Assembly (NCBI GenBank): GCA_023525715.1
Contig: CM042017.1
Span: 82,303,357 to 82,367,356 of the forward strand
Direction of reading: 5' to 3'
From: Cichorium intybus
Taxonomy: Eukaryota > Streptophyta > Magnoliopsida > Asterales > Asteraceae
DNA: 64,000 bases
The position numbers were made by a program, and so were the translations under genes. Every line of letters begins with the position of its first letter. Position 1 is the stretch's first letter. The notes under the pieces are model-generated. The model searched no databases. It worked only from the letters and a program-made list of their open reading frames with translations, and was not told the DNA's origin. This document shows, one piece after another, positions 48,442-64,000 of the stretch.

Positions 48442-49276
48442 ATGTTCTGATGAGATTTTCGGATTTTTTTAAAGATAGTTCTCAGTTCCGAAAATCCTGA
48501 TAAAAATTTCTGATCAGAAATTTCTTATGAGAATTTTCAGATTATTTTGAACTGTGACGGACTCTTTGAGCAAAATTTGGAATTTCTGAACTTAGATGTT
48601 ACAAATCATCTAAGTCTGGAAAAGGGGTAGAAGTAGGATATGAGGTTGGACATCAGCGTTTTGAAGCACCAATGCTGAATTCAGAAAGTCTAACTTCTGA
48701 TAGAGGGAAATGAGAATATGATGTCACTTAGAAAAAGATTGATGATGTCACCGCTGAAAAAGTGTGTGACATTACCAGACAAAAGTTGCAGGCAAATTAA
48801 AGATGATAGGAGAAAGATGACAAAAAATATTCATAAGTTCTGATTTATTGGTGAAGAGAGTCATAGAAAAGAGTGTTTGAGTAACAATTTTTAATAAGCA
48901 TTTAATTTATATCCCACCTAAAATTTAAAAGTTCGAAAAATTATTGGGAATATAAATTAATTTTAACAATTTTCAGCAACATATGATGTTTTTATAGAAA
49001 TTTTCGTTAAATCGTTTTTGAACAAAAATAGCCAAAAAGAATCATGATCGTAAATTATTGTGTTTAATCTCCAACAAAAACAATTTTCGTCTAGAAACAT
49101 ATTAATGTTTAAATTACGAAAATTAAATTATGTTTTACTTGTTCTTACATATTTTAGTCATTTTCGTCATTTACGATTTTGTTTTTGTTTTTGCGGAAAC
49201 GAAATTGAGCACAGTAGCATTCAACGGATGATAATGGGTTTTCAAAAATTATAAAAACCATATCGCCAGCTACTAT
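48442..49276 (-). other. 5' untranslated internal region of the outer element
   Basis: Follows the primer site on the minus strand. AT-rich with no gag motif. The palindromic-looking 'tttctgatcagaaattt' occurs near 48508-48524. Confidence 0.6.
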
Positions 49277-49289
49277 GGCTCTGATACCA
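49277..49289 (-). other. tRNA-iMet primer site of the outer element
   Basis: GGCTCTGATACCA on plus, two bases from the LTR start at 49292. The equivalent position beside the other LTR (13682) has no such site. Confidence 0.9.
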
Positions 49290-50530
49290 CTTGTTGAAAA
49301 TTAAAAAGAGAAAACACGGGGGTTTTCGGGTCCAAGATCTTTCGCTCAACAATAAACGAAGATATATAAATAAATTAAGTACAAAAATGTAAAGGAACGA
49401 TGCGGAATATAAATGCCGTGAAACGTAAAGTTGTGGAATATTTAAATAAATCGTAAATAACAAGTGCGGAAATTAAAAGAACATAATTAAACGATATTAT
49501 GTAATTCGTATTTTTCATTGATAATAAGAAATGTGTTACATATTGGAAGTTAAACTCAAACACAATTTCTAGTCTAAGTTGAATTACATGAAGATCTAGA
49601 AAGAAATAGTAGAAGAAAAGATAGAAAGATATGGAGATCTAGTAAACAAAGGATGAGAAGTGAGAATGTTCTTGATGTTCTTGAGGTGGCTGGAAAGAAT
49701 TCTCCAGCACCTCATCCAATTACTTTAGACTACATTGGAGTGATAGTTTCCTCAACTTCTCTCTAGAATCTCAGTCTAAACATCATGACCCAAGCCTCCT
49801 ATTTATAGGAGGAGAAGATTTCTAACAGATCCTAAGTACAACAAATATTAATAAAATATTACAAAAGAACAAATCCTACAGCTGGACTAAATAATCTAAG
49901 TCTTGAACTTCCTGATCTTCACCGCTGTGTACTTTCGTTGCTGAACGGATCAGCATTGGAGATTTCTGATCTGTAACTTCTGAATCGTAACTGCTAAACC
50001 GTAACTTCTGAATCGTAATTTCTGAACCGTAACTGCAAAACCGTAATTTCTTAATTATGAATTTCTGATCCGAAAATCACACATGTGATTTTCGGTATTG
50101 ACTTCAGTACTTAGGCTTCCGGTATAGTTTCATTTCTGATCAGCTGCTCCATTTCGGTACTCCAAGTGCTGAAGTGATTTCGATATATGGACATTTGTTA
50201 TTGCTCGGACGCACATATTGGATTGAACATATTTTGCTTTCTGAATGCGGGCCGCATGACTTCTCTTTTCGCATTTATCCTATTGGACCGACCAATCTTA
50301 ATTTCTTTCTATCTCTGACTTATCACTGGGCCAGCACATTCTTTCATTTCTATTTGAATTCCCTTTGTTTCTTGTGATACTCGGTCCGCATGGCTCATTT
50401 TGAGAACTTTCAATATTGACTACATATTAAATGTGTCACTTTTCTTTTCAATTTAACCTCACGGGACATGCTTCCAATTTGCTTCTTTTCTTTTGGTTTT
50501 ATGTGAGAAATAAACAGACATGCATACGTA

Positions 50531-52996
<2,466 letters not shown>

Positions 52997-53012
52997 TATA
53001 TATATATATATA

Positions 53013-54726
<1,714 letters not shown>

Positions 54727-54825
54727 TATCTTTTGGTTCGAGTGTTTTTGCGGTGTTGTTACTTTTGGTCTCGATGAAGTTCCTTGGTATTCTAATCTTC
54801 AACATCTTTGACATTTACACTAATA

Positions 54826-56952
54826 ATATCCCCCTAAATGGTGATATTTCTCACCATATTTCAAATGTTGTCATTTCTAGCATTAGGTCGCAAAGAAATA
54901 AAAACAATGACTTGTTATTTAGCACCAAAAAACTATACCTATTTTGCATCATGTAAAAAAAATTGAAAGTGGGTTGCTATTTACCGCAAATATAACCTAA
55001 CTTTCCTTTTTTGAAACTATTACAAAAATAAATAAAAGAAAGTATGTTAGTTTAACATTTATGTAGATTGGAATACAGGACACCGAAGATTTGAGCTTTG
55101 TATTTATACCACAAAATTTCTATTTGGTTCGAATGTGACATTAGAATCAATTTTTTTTTCATTTTCTAATATTAGCATATAATAGTGGTGTAACGATGCT
55201 CAACAGTGCAACAATGATTGTACGTAGCAGTTTCATTGAAGCGGTAGTTCTCAGCCCGCTCAATGTTTAGGCCTCAGCGAGTCAGCGGTGTAGCGATGCT
55301 CAGTGGTGCAAAGTGGTGCAATGGTGGTAGTATGTAGCAGTATCATTTAAGCAGTGGTCGTCATCCTGTGAGTTGGCGTTGTAGCGGTGTGCCGGTAGCT
55401 CGTGTCGGCTATGTAATGTTTGAGGAAGAAGATGAAGGTGCGACGATGTAAGGTTTGAGGAAAGGAGATGATGGTGATTGAATTCTGAATATCATACGTT
55501 CAACCCCTTGGTAATGGTTTAAAACGTATTTACTTTCATGTTATTTACATGGGTGGTTAGTCTGATCATCATTATCAGTGTCGGCGTCTTATCGGTGCGT
55601 GTCTGACACCTTCGATTAGTGGCATCACATTGTGGTCCGTTCATGTGCGACTCCTTCGACCATTTTCATCAGCGTGTCTATCAGAGTTAGTTCGTGCTGA
55701 CTCCTTCAACTAGTGCCATCAGCGTGTTCTCAGTGCCTATGCAAGACCTTCGATGAGTGGCACCAACTTGTGATCAGTTCATGTGTGACTCCTTCGATGA
55801 CTGGCATCAACTTGTGAACAGTTCATGTGCGCCTTTACCACCGGTTTCATCAGTGTGTCCATTAGCGTTAGGGTGTGCTAACCCTGGCTAATTTTATGGT
55901 TACGTGTATTTAGTTATTAAGTTGCAGGAATTTCCGATGGGAAATGTGATTGTGGCATGCCGGTTATTATGGTTAATCGACTCTCCTTAATCACACGTTC
56001 TCATTTGAAGTTGCACTGAATTCCGGTGGGAAATATTATTGTATCTTGATAGTTATTTTGGCGGTTATGGGATATCCCCTTAAATGTTCTCAAATGCTAC
56101 ACGTTATTTGACCGTAAGTTTTGTTATCTTTTTTTTTTTTTTTTTTTTTGTTTCTGCACAGGATGAAAGCCCTTGTACAGAAGTCCAAGAATTCAAAAAG
56201 GGAGGCGGGTTTCTATGCGACTATGATGATACAACTTATGTCCTGGTATTGTTTAAGGACATATGCTGCGATTCGTTCTATAAGTAAAGAGATGCATCAA
56301 TTATCTTACGACTCGATGTTATCGATCTGCATAAGGAACGTACCATGATGTTTTCTAGTTTGATTATCCAATTCAGCTGACTTTGGTCCTTTGTGAATCA
56401 GATGTTTTCACCGTCAAGGTACTCAAAGTTCATTGACCATGACTCATTTTTACCACCAGCCTCTAAAATTGTAGCTTCATTCGGACAAGGAATCTTGGTC
56501 ATAGAATGCCCTCAGGATCGATTTTATAATGGAAATATTTCGTAATATGTTTGTAAACCATCAACGAGACAGTTTAATGAGATCACCAGTTCAAAAACTC
56601 GGTACTTTACTCTCATTTCTGCTTTTGTGTTTACTGGTGGATATCCTTTGCATTATAAGATAATCTGATTGTTATTCCCTAGGATAACGTATGTCACTGT
56701 TTACATTATTTTATTATATGTTTGGTTACTATCTTCATAGATTTAAATCAATATTTTTATTACTTTATTGGCCCGTATGTAATGTAGACTTATTATTTGT
56801 TTCTTTTAGCGAAATCATAAAGGGCGTATTAAATATGCCATATATAAATTTGAAGTATTTGACTCACAATCATGGACATGACGTCAACTTGAGCGGATTA
56901 GGCTGCCCTCCTTTTGTTTTCCGACCAATGATGAAGCAGTTTTTGTAGGAGG
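54826..56952. other. Right flank of the nest, no recognised gene
   Basis: The first 25 bp repeat the outer element's polypurine tract (atatccccctaaatg). Further on are 'cagtggtgca/agcggtgtagc' words (55200-55400), a degenerate repeat of about 45 bp built on 'gactccttcgat..ggcatca' (55605-55870) and a run of T (about 56130-56150). Open stretches at 56160-56345 and 56400-56540 look exon-like but match nothing I recognise. Confidence 0.45.
55605..55870. repeat. Degenerate tandem repeat
   Basis: Five or six diverged copies around the words ccttcga, 'gtggcatca' and 'gttcatgtgc', spaced about 42-53 bp. Confidence 0.65.
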
Positions 56953-57690
56953 TGTTGGATTAGGTGTCTAAGCCATGACTTATAATTTGTATTTATCTTA
57001 TTAATTGAAGGAAAGTCCATTTGGGTTGCCCTCATATCTGGAGGTTTGGTTGAAAGTTCAGTACAGAGAATGATTGATTTATTATATGATTAATAAATCA
57101 ATAGAAATAAAATAAATAGTTTATTAATATATTGGAGTGATAATATATTAATTAGAAACTATATTAATTATTTATAAATTAATCTAGACTTAATTGGAAT
57201 TAATTCAATTAATTAAAGGTGCAAGGACTGGTTTTGTAATTATTCAATAGTTGAATATTAACTGGCCAGTTGGAGCTATAGGTGGCGAAATTAAGAGTGA
57301 GGCTACTCTTAATTTCGAAACCCTAATAAGGGTTTTTAAAGGCTTGATCCAATTGATAAAAGGCTTATCCAGATTTGGGTTTGTCTAGGGTTTTGACTGT
57401 CACCACCTGGAAGCAATAAATAGGGATCCCTGGGAACCCTAAAGTCTGTGCCACCCTTACTCTCTCTCTGGAATTTTCATCCCCTCCTATTGCTCTTGGG
57501 TGTGATCTCATTTGAGGCAGGACACTTGTGCTGCTAGCTTCAAGGTTTAAAAAACTAAATGTTAGTTTTCTTAATTATTTTCTTTAGAAATTTTCTATTG
57601 CCTCTAGGATTTATTATATGTTCAAAGATAGAAAAACATGGATCCTTTTCTAGGTTGCATGTGAACTTAGGATTTTTAGTTCATAGATTG
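56953..57690 (+). repeat. 5' LTR of copia B (right end uncertain)
   Basis: Similar to 11126-11875 throughout. A degenerate TATA (aataaata) lies near 57415. No clear iMet primer site follows, so the LTR end is set at the limit of visible match; the leader to 58942 contains two 'gtgtggttta' blocks. Confidence 0.7.
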
Positions 57691-58942
57691 TAGAAAGAGC
57701 TTTTTGGCCGTTTTTCTGATTGAATTGCTATAATTGTTATCCTTAGATTTAGGGTTTATTGAAACTAAACCCTAAATGGAGGCTTGATCGATTTTGTGGG
57801 CTAGGGTTTTCGAAACCCTAGCCTCCCCCCTTGTCTGCGATTTTGTGCTAGGGTTATAGTTGGTTTCTTATTTTTGGTAATTGTGATTATTTAATAAATG
57901 GAAACCTTAAACCCACATGCTTGCAATTTTCGAGACTTAAAGGGTTTAAGATATGATTAAATTAATTTGATTAATTTGTGATGCCTATCTAGATTTAATT
58001 AATTTAATTAATTGTTTAATTAAAAGATAAATTAAATCAATTAAATGTTTAAATTTAATTTTAAAAATTAATAGTTAATTGCGAAAATTAAAAGATTAAA
58101 CCAGGAATATTTTAAAAGGTTTAAAAATTAAAATACATCTTATATATATTATAATTAAAAGTTAATGTTAAATGTATAAGATAAATTGCTTAGTCAAGTC
58201 AATAGTAGACCTCATTCACGAAACTAGTCTATAAGGAGGGTATAAGGAGACTACCTATAAAATGGCGGTTTAATGGGTGTCCACTCTCACCCACCGCTCT
58301 CTTGATCAGTGGAGGGTCGTTAGCCGAACGGGTTTGATAGGACTGCTTAATCTCATTAAAAGTATAATGTTATTAATCAAAGTACTAGAACATTTCCCAA
58401 AATCCCAATCTAGTTACTTTAGGAAAAATGTGAAAAGATGCTAATCCATGAAATTGCACATTACACTTTGTGAAACATTGGTGGAGCTTGTGTGGTTTAC
58501 TGGCACACCAATAGGGGTTCATAAAGAGTTGCAATGGGTTTCTCAATCTTACCATTGTTGATGGAGCGTGTGTGGTTTACCGGCACATCAATTAGAGATG
58601 GTAATTGACTTTGAGAGTACCAAACTAATATGCATGGTTATTCACATCCAGTTTGTGATCCTCGGCATCCCAGTCACAACCAGTGGAGCATATCCGAGAT
58701 TAAACATGCTATTGAACAGTTCAATATATCTCAAAAGATCTAGGAATTCTATTATAATATGATTATCTTCCGCGGTGGAATTGGCTAAATCGTCATTCGC
58801 CTACATTTATGAAATTTACAATTAGATTACGGCATCCCTCTTCTAAGTTGTGAATTGTTATAGTTAGGTCCTAGCCTTATTATTATATTGGGTTAATATT
58901 AAGGATTATATGTATCTAATTAAAAACTACCTTCTTTTATAG
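57691..58942 (+). other. Leader region of copia B
   Basis: AT-rich, no gene. It contains ggagcttgtgtggtttac (about 58484-58501) and ggagcgtgtgtggtttac (58563-58580), 79 bp apart, both shared with element A near 9020. Confidence 0.6.
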
Positions 58943-61900
58943 ATGACTTCCGTTGACGAATCTGTTCCCCACTCCAACCACAGTAACGTCACTTCAATCC
59001 TATCGTTGTGTTCTAAAGTGACATTGGATGGCACAAACTACAACGACTGGATCAGAAACATAAAGATGTCTTTGAGGTTTGAGAACAAAGAGTATGTTCT
59101 TGATACTGAGCTCATTGAAGTTGACCCCGAAACAGCTACTCCCAAGGAGTATACCTCGTATAAAAAAACTATGATGATGCGACCAAAGTGGCCTGCATCA
59201 TGATTGCTACAATGAAACCCGAATTGCAATGAGTCTACGAGGACTACTGGACTTATGAAATACACAAGGACCTTGCGGAAAAGTTCCGCAAGCGAGAGTG
59301 TGTCGAGAGGTGCGAAGTGGTCTGAGCCTTCACTAACAGAAAGACAAAGGACGGAGAGTCTGTCTGCACTCATGTGCAAAGGATGCAAGGTTACATGGAT
59401 AGGCTAAAGAAACTGGGTATGCTAGTCGATGAGGAGTTGGCCATTAACATAGTGCTTAACTCCTTATCGAGTTCTTATGACTAGTTCATAGTGAACTATC
59501 GTATCATTTGAACAACACCCAGACCACTTTGGCTGAGTTGCATAGCATGCTGCAGACTGCAGAAGATGGGCTGAAGGGTAAAAGTGTACCCTCAGTGAGC
59601 CAGCCTGTCTTGGCAATTGGTCAAGGCAAAGGAAAGAAACGGAAAGGCCCTCCCAAGATGAATTGGAGGGAAAAGGTTCAAGTCGGGTCATCCAGCAATG
59701 GCCCGAGATCCAAGTCTTTCAGTATTCCTCATCTCACTAACCCCAAATATGCCGACTGTTTTTATTGCAAAGAGAAGGGTCACTGGAAAAGAAGTTGCCC
59801 AAAGTACTTACAGGACATTAAGGATGGCAAAGTGATGCCATCGTCAGCAGGTACTTACACTATATCTAAAAACTCATCATCTTCCTGTTCTTGGGTCCTT
59901 GACATCGGATGTGGTTTGCACATTTGTTCTGATTTGCAGGTCCTAAAGGAAAGTAGGGAGGTGGAGCACGGTAGATTGAACCTGATCATGGGCAATAGGC
60001 GAACGTCACATGTTACAAAGATTGGTGTTTATAGATTAGTGCTTAGTAATGGTGTTAGTTTAGATTTACTGAATTGTTGCTATTAGCTAGATATGTCAAG
60101 AAACATAATTTCATTTCATGCATTGTTCAGACAAGGTTTTCATTATTCTTTTGATAATTTGAATGGTTCAATTTCTGTTTTTAAGAATGGTGAATTTACT
60201 TTTGAAGCTTTACCTTGTGATGGTGTGTATGAAACAGTGATTTGTGTTGACAATTTAGGAAATAGTGTATTACATATTGATTCTTGTAGTGGTGTAGAAA
60301 AGGCGTGCTTGTGACACTGTCGCCTTGGGCATATCAATAAGAAACGTATCGCCCAACTCCAAAAGGATGGAGTGTTGGAATCATTCAATCTAAAGTCGGA
60401 TGATGTATATGAATATTGTTTGTTGGGCGAGATGACAAAATCACCTTTCAAAGGGTCTTTCGAAAGAGGGGAAGGTCTGTTGGATATCATACACACAGAT
60501 GTGTGTGGTCCCTTCAGATCTACCACAAAGGATGGCACGTGGTTCTACGTGACCTTTACTGACAATTATAGTAGATATGGGTATATCTACTTAATCAAGC
60601 ACAAGTCAGATACCTTTGAAAAGTTCAAAGAGTTTAAAAATGAAGTTGAGAATCAATTGGGCAGGAAGATAAAGATGCTTAGATCCGACAGAGGTGGTGA
60701 GTATCTTAGTATCGAGTTCCTTGACTATCTTAAGGAATATGGAATAGTTTCACATTTATCACCTCCTGGAACACCACAGTTGAACGGTGTGGCTGAGAGG
60801 CGTAACTGAACCCTGTTAGACATGGTTCGTTCCATGATGAGTCGAGCTTCTCTTCCCATCCACTTTTGGGGGTATGCCTTAGAGACGGCCGCCCAAATCC
60901 TCAATCTTGTCCCAACTAAGAAGGTTGCTAAAACACCTCATGAGATGTGGACGGGGAAAGTTCCCTCGTTGGCACACATCAAGGTCTGGGGTTGTGGGGT
61001 TTTCATGAGACGAGAGACTCAAGACAAACTCGTAGAAAGAAGTGAAAGGTGTATATTTATCGGATACCCGAAACAGTCTTTTGGATACTTGTTCAACAGA
61101 CTAAGCGAGGACGTGGTCTTTATAGCTAGACGAGGAGTCTTTCGAGAGAGAGAGAGCTCATATCCAAAGAGGACAGTGGGAGTACCATTGACCTTGAAGA
61201 GATTCAAGAGTCGTCCGATGATACAACCTTAGGAGAAACTAGCACCCAACAAGAGGAAGGAGTTCGTGTTAGTCCGACAGGCGTTTCGTTAACTCTTAGG
61301 CGCTCCGGTAGAATTAGCATGCCACCCAAGTTTTATGGTTTCCATATAACTACGGATGGTGACATGTTTGTCAGTGATAGGACACTGACAAATTTGGATG
61401 AGCCAGCTAACTACCAGGAAGTAGTGGCGGGCCCTGAGTCTGCCAAGTGGAAAGAGGCAATGGACAGCGAGACCAAGTCCATGTATGGCAATCAAGTTTG
61501 GAACTTGGTTGACAATGTGCCGGGTCGAAAGACAGTCCGGTGCAAGTGGATCTTCAAGAAGAAGACCAACATAGATGGAAAGGTACACACCTTTAAGGCT
61601 CGGCTGGTTGCGAAGGGATTCACTCAAACCCCGGGGGTTGATTATGATGAGACCTTCTCACCAGTAGCCAAGATTAAGTCTATTAGGATAATGCTTGCCA
61701 TAGCTGCATTTCATGACTATGAAATTTGGTAGATAGATGTCAAAACCGCTTTCCTTAACGGGAAGTTGACTGAGGATGTTTACATGAATCAGCCAGAGGG
61801 TTTTGTAGACACAAAGCGTCCTAATAAGGTGTGTAAGCTTGAGAAATCAATTTACGGATTAAAAAAAGCTTCTTGCAGCTGGAATCTTTGTTTCCATGAG

Positions 61901-62983
61901 AAAGTCAAAGAGTTCGGTTTCTCTAGGAGTGAAGATGAGTCCTATATATATGTCAAGGCTAGTGGGAGTATAGTCAATTTTCTGGTGCTGTATGTTGATG
62001 ACATACTGCTCATGGGAAACGACATTCCAACCTTGCAAGATGTCAAGTCTTGGCTTGGGAAGTGTTTCGCCATGAAAGACCTAGGAGAAGCTGCCTATAT
62101 TTTCAGGATAAGAATACTGAGAGATAGAAAGAAGAGACTAATAGGACTTATTCAATGTACATACTTGGAAAAGGTACTAAAGAGGTTTAGTATGAAAAAT
62201 TCAAAGAAGGGAGAGCTGCCTATCCAGAGTAATGCAAAGTTGAGTAAGACTCAAAGCCCGAGTACAGATGAGGAAATAGCTGAGATGAGTCGGGTACCTT
62301 ACGCTTCGGCGGTAGGGTCGATCATGTACGCTATGACATGTACTCGTCCCGACGTGTCCTTTGCTTTGAGCATGGTCAGTCGTTACCAGGGTAACCCTGA
62401 TAAAGCGCATTGGATAGTTGTAAAGAATATACTTAAGTATCTGCAAAGGACGAAGAACATGGTGTTAGTCCTTGGTGGCAGTGATACTTTGAGAGTTAGT
62501 AGGTACACAGACGCCAGCTTCCAGACAGATAGAGACAATGGTCGGTCTCAGTCGGGCTGTGTATTTCTTTTGAATGGGGGAGCGGTCACTTGGAAGAGTT
62601 CCAAGCAAGAGACGGTGGCTGATTCTACGTACGAATCAGAGTACATAGCAACAAGTGAAGCGTCTAAGGAAGCGGCTTGGCTGAAGAACTTTATCGGTGA
62701 CCTTGGAGTAGTCCCGAGTATTCAGAAGCCCATGGAACTGTTCTGCGATAACGAAGGAGCGGTTGCTTTGACAAAGGAACCGCGAGATTATGGAAAGTCC
62801 AGACATATCAACAGAAAGTACCATTACATTCGACATAGGGTAGAAGAAGGTCACCTCCATGTAAAGAGGGTATCATCTAAAGATAATCCTGCAGATCCCT
62901 TGACAAAGGCTCTGAGTAGGATCAAGCACAATCAACATGCTAGGAGCATTGGATTGAGAGGTGATCTTAGTTTTTGTAATTAG
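58943..62983 (+). pseudogene. copia B gag-pol, broken by stops and frameshifts
   Basis: Gag starts at 58943 (MTSVDESVP...). The Gag middle (to about 59500) has stops and a frameshift near 59190. The zinc knuckle C-F-Y-C...H...C is at 59757-59798. The protease motif reads WVLDIG (59893-59909) instead of DTG. Integrase: catalytic D at 60498, D at 60687 and E at 60795 (DD35E spacing), then a TGA where CGA is expected (about 60807). Integrase C-terminal part 60822-61150. RT: 61319-62100 with a TAG in place of a Gln codon at about 61730 and the YVDD box at 61991-62002. RNase H to 62983 (DASFQTD, SEYIATSEA, CDNEGA, KDNPADPLTK). Two of the stops look like C-to-T decay. Not functional as it stands, though domain order is complete. 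Confidence 0.92.
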
Positions 62984-63843
62984 ATTGGTTTTCAAAACTT
63001 GTAACAATATAAATGTAATTGACATTGGCGATTTAATTAGAGATTTATTAATGAGTATTGTTTACTGCTTTTTGTCAATTGTTTATCATTGTGTTTCATT
63101 TTGCATGTTTACTTCCTCAGTAATATGATTATTCGAATATCCACAGTCGCTCATACTTTTTGGGAGTAAGTATGAACGAAGACTGTTATAAATTGGTTTG
63201 TAGATTGTCTAAGGAGTTAGACATAGCAACAATATTGCTACAACGTTCATGAGTACTTAGAAAATAGAGATTTGAGTATTGGATAAACCCACGCTCAAAA
63301 GATTACTTCATGGATTATATCACGAGCAATGTTGAGATGATAACATCTTATGATCTTGAAATGGAGACACATGAGTTATAATTTGGAAGGCAGTTGCTCA
63401 TTGATAATGCGAAAACGTATCGGTAACTCGATGTTATAAAACATATTGTTGTGAGTGATTTGACTGGAAAAAGATATAAGCATATGAGTCAAAGCTTATT
63501 CGTTCCTTGACCCTAATGGGAAACAGATATCTGTGGGCCTCTCGATGATTTTGAAGTTGACTGAAAGTGTTGGCCAACCATGACTAAATTGATGTGTTCA
63601 ATTAGTAGTCTTAAAGTCATATGCAAATCAGAAATCGAGAAATAGAGTATCAGACCAAGATTGATTTTAATCCATGACTTGAGTCTAAAAATATCTTGTT
63701 GGACGGAGGATCATATGATCACTTATCTATGGACAGAACTGACTGGGTCAGAGTTCGGCAGCAATTTCTAGGAAACTGAGATTTGTTGATTAATCAGAAG
63801 ATAAATTGACAATTAAAGTCATAGACTTATCCAAGTGGGAGAC
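62984..63843 (+). other. 3' UTR of copia B
   Basis: Noncoding. Matches 10425-11125 of element A, including 'ttcatgagtacttagaaa', 'cggtaactcgatgttataaa' and 'gatcatatgatcacttatct'. It ends at the purine tract gggagac. Confidence 0.75.
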
Positions 63844-64000
63844 TTTTGGAGTAATTAATTCTTGTCCCTAGTATCTTGAGTTCGTTTAACCATCATGCTT
63901 TTTTCGCTGTAACACCGTTCGTAAAGCAAATCATCATTTTATGGAAAATACCAAAAATACCTTTTTCCTACGGTATCTTCTGGAATGTTTATAACAAAAT
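63844..64000. other. Unassigned right edge
   Basis: Begins ttttggagtaatt where the LTR start TGTTGGATTAGG is expected; after about seven similar bases it departs. No gene seen. Confidence 0.5.

Larger units (their letters stand above)
56953..63843 (+). mobile_element. Ty1/copia element B, lacking a recognisable 3' LTR
   Basis: 5' LTR from TGTTGGATTAGGTG (56953), leader, gag-pol (58943-62983) and an 860-bp 3' UTR that ends in gggagac at 63843, where element A has its 3' LTR. The sequence after that is unrelated to the LTR except for the first few bases. Pol motifs fit a Tork/Angela-like copia; the lineage is tentative. Confidence 0.85.

Noticed and set aside
56084..56348. Possible secreted small protein or exon after the poly-T run
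   Set aside because: The apparent signal peptide is the T homopolymer translated as phenylalanine; overlapping frames disagree and no family is recognised.

Overview
This is a eudicot plant nuclear window, AT-rich and almost entirely made of transposable elements. The repeat families, with their tRNA-iMet and tRNA-Asp primer sites, resemble those of Asteraceae, but that placement is an inference. I see no intact host gene. Host-derived sequence survives as a broken NSE4 gene (SMC5/6 subunit), a short glycolipid-transfer-protein-like exon, and a TOM1-LIKE first exon carried inside a Helitron.

Layout, left to right. 1-1585: 5' end of a minus-strand Ty1/copia element (protease start, gag, PBS, 450-bp LTR) that runs off the left edge. 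2841-6162: NSE4 pseudogene split by a truncated minus-strand copia element (3142-5756). 6880-11875: plus-strand copia derivative 'A' with a gag remnant, about 3.7 kb of repeat-rich noncoding DNA instead of pol, and a 3' LTR. 13088-13155: GLTP-like exon.

13682-54825 is a nested retrotransposon stack at least four levels deep. The outermost element is a minus-strand, pol-less element with LTRs at 13682-15925 and 49292-54825. Its internal region holds an Athila-like Ty3 element (16444-44595, TSD CACGC). The Athila 3' LTR is split twice. The first insertion is a pol-less LTR element (21946-35005, TSD CTGTT), which itself contains a decayed minus-strand Ty3/gypsy element (22337-30640). The second is a plus-strand copy of that same gypsy family (35819-44344). 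Removing the insertions gives an Athila 3' LTR of 49+808+246=1103 bp, exactly the length of the 5' LTR (16444-17546). A solo-LTR-like block (44957-48441) also lies in the outer element.

DNA transposons decorate the outer LTRs: a hAT MITE with a perfect 8-bp TSD (14562-14862), and three different elements inside the same (TA)n tract of the two LTR copies: a MITE (15333-15694), a Helitron (50632-52996) and a long-TIR foldback element (53013-54604). 56953-63843 is copia 'B', the coding-competent relative of copy A, with decayed gag-pol and no recognisable 3' LTR.

Only the two Athila reading frames (17651-18928 and 19685-20902) are open over long distances; all pol regions carry stops and frameshifts. 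The 'system' here is genome-evolutionary: mostly non-autonomous LTR families nesting in each other, with shared defects and recurring GC-rich LTR motifs.
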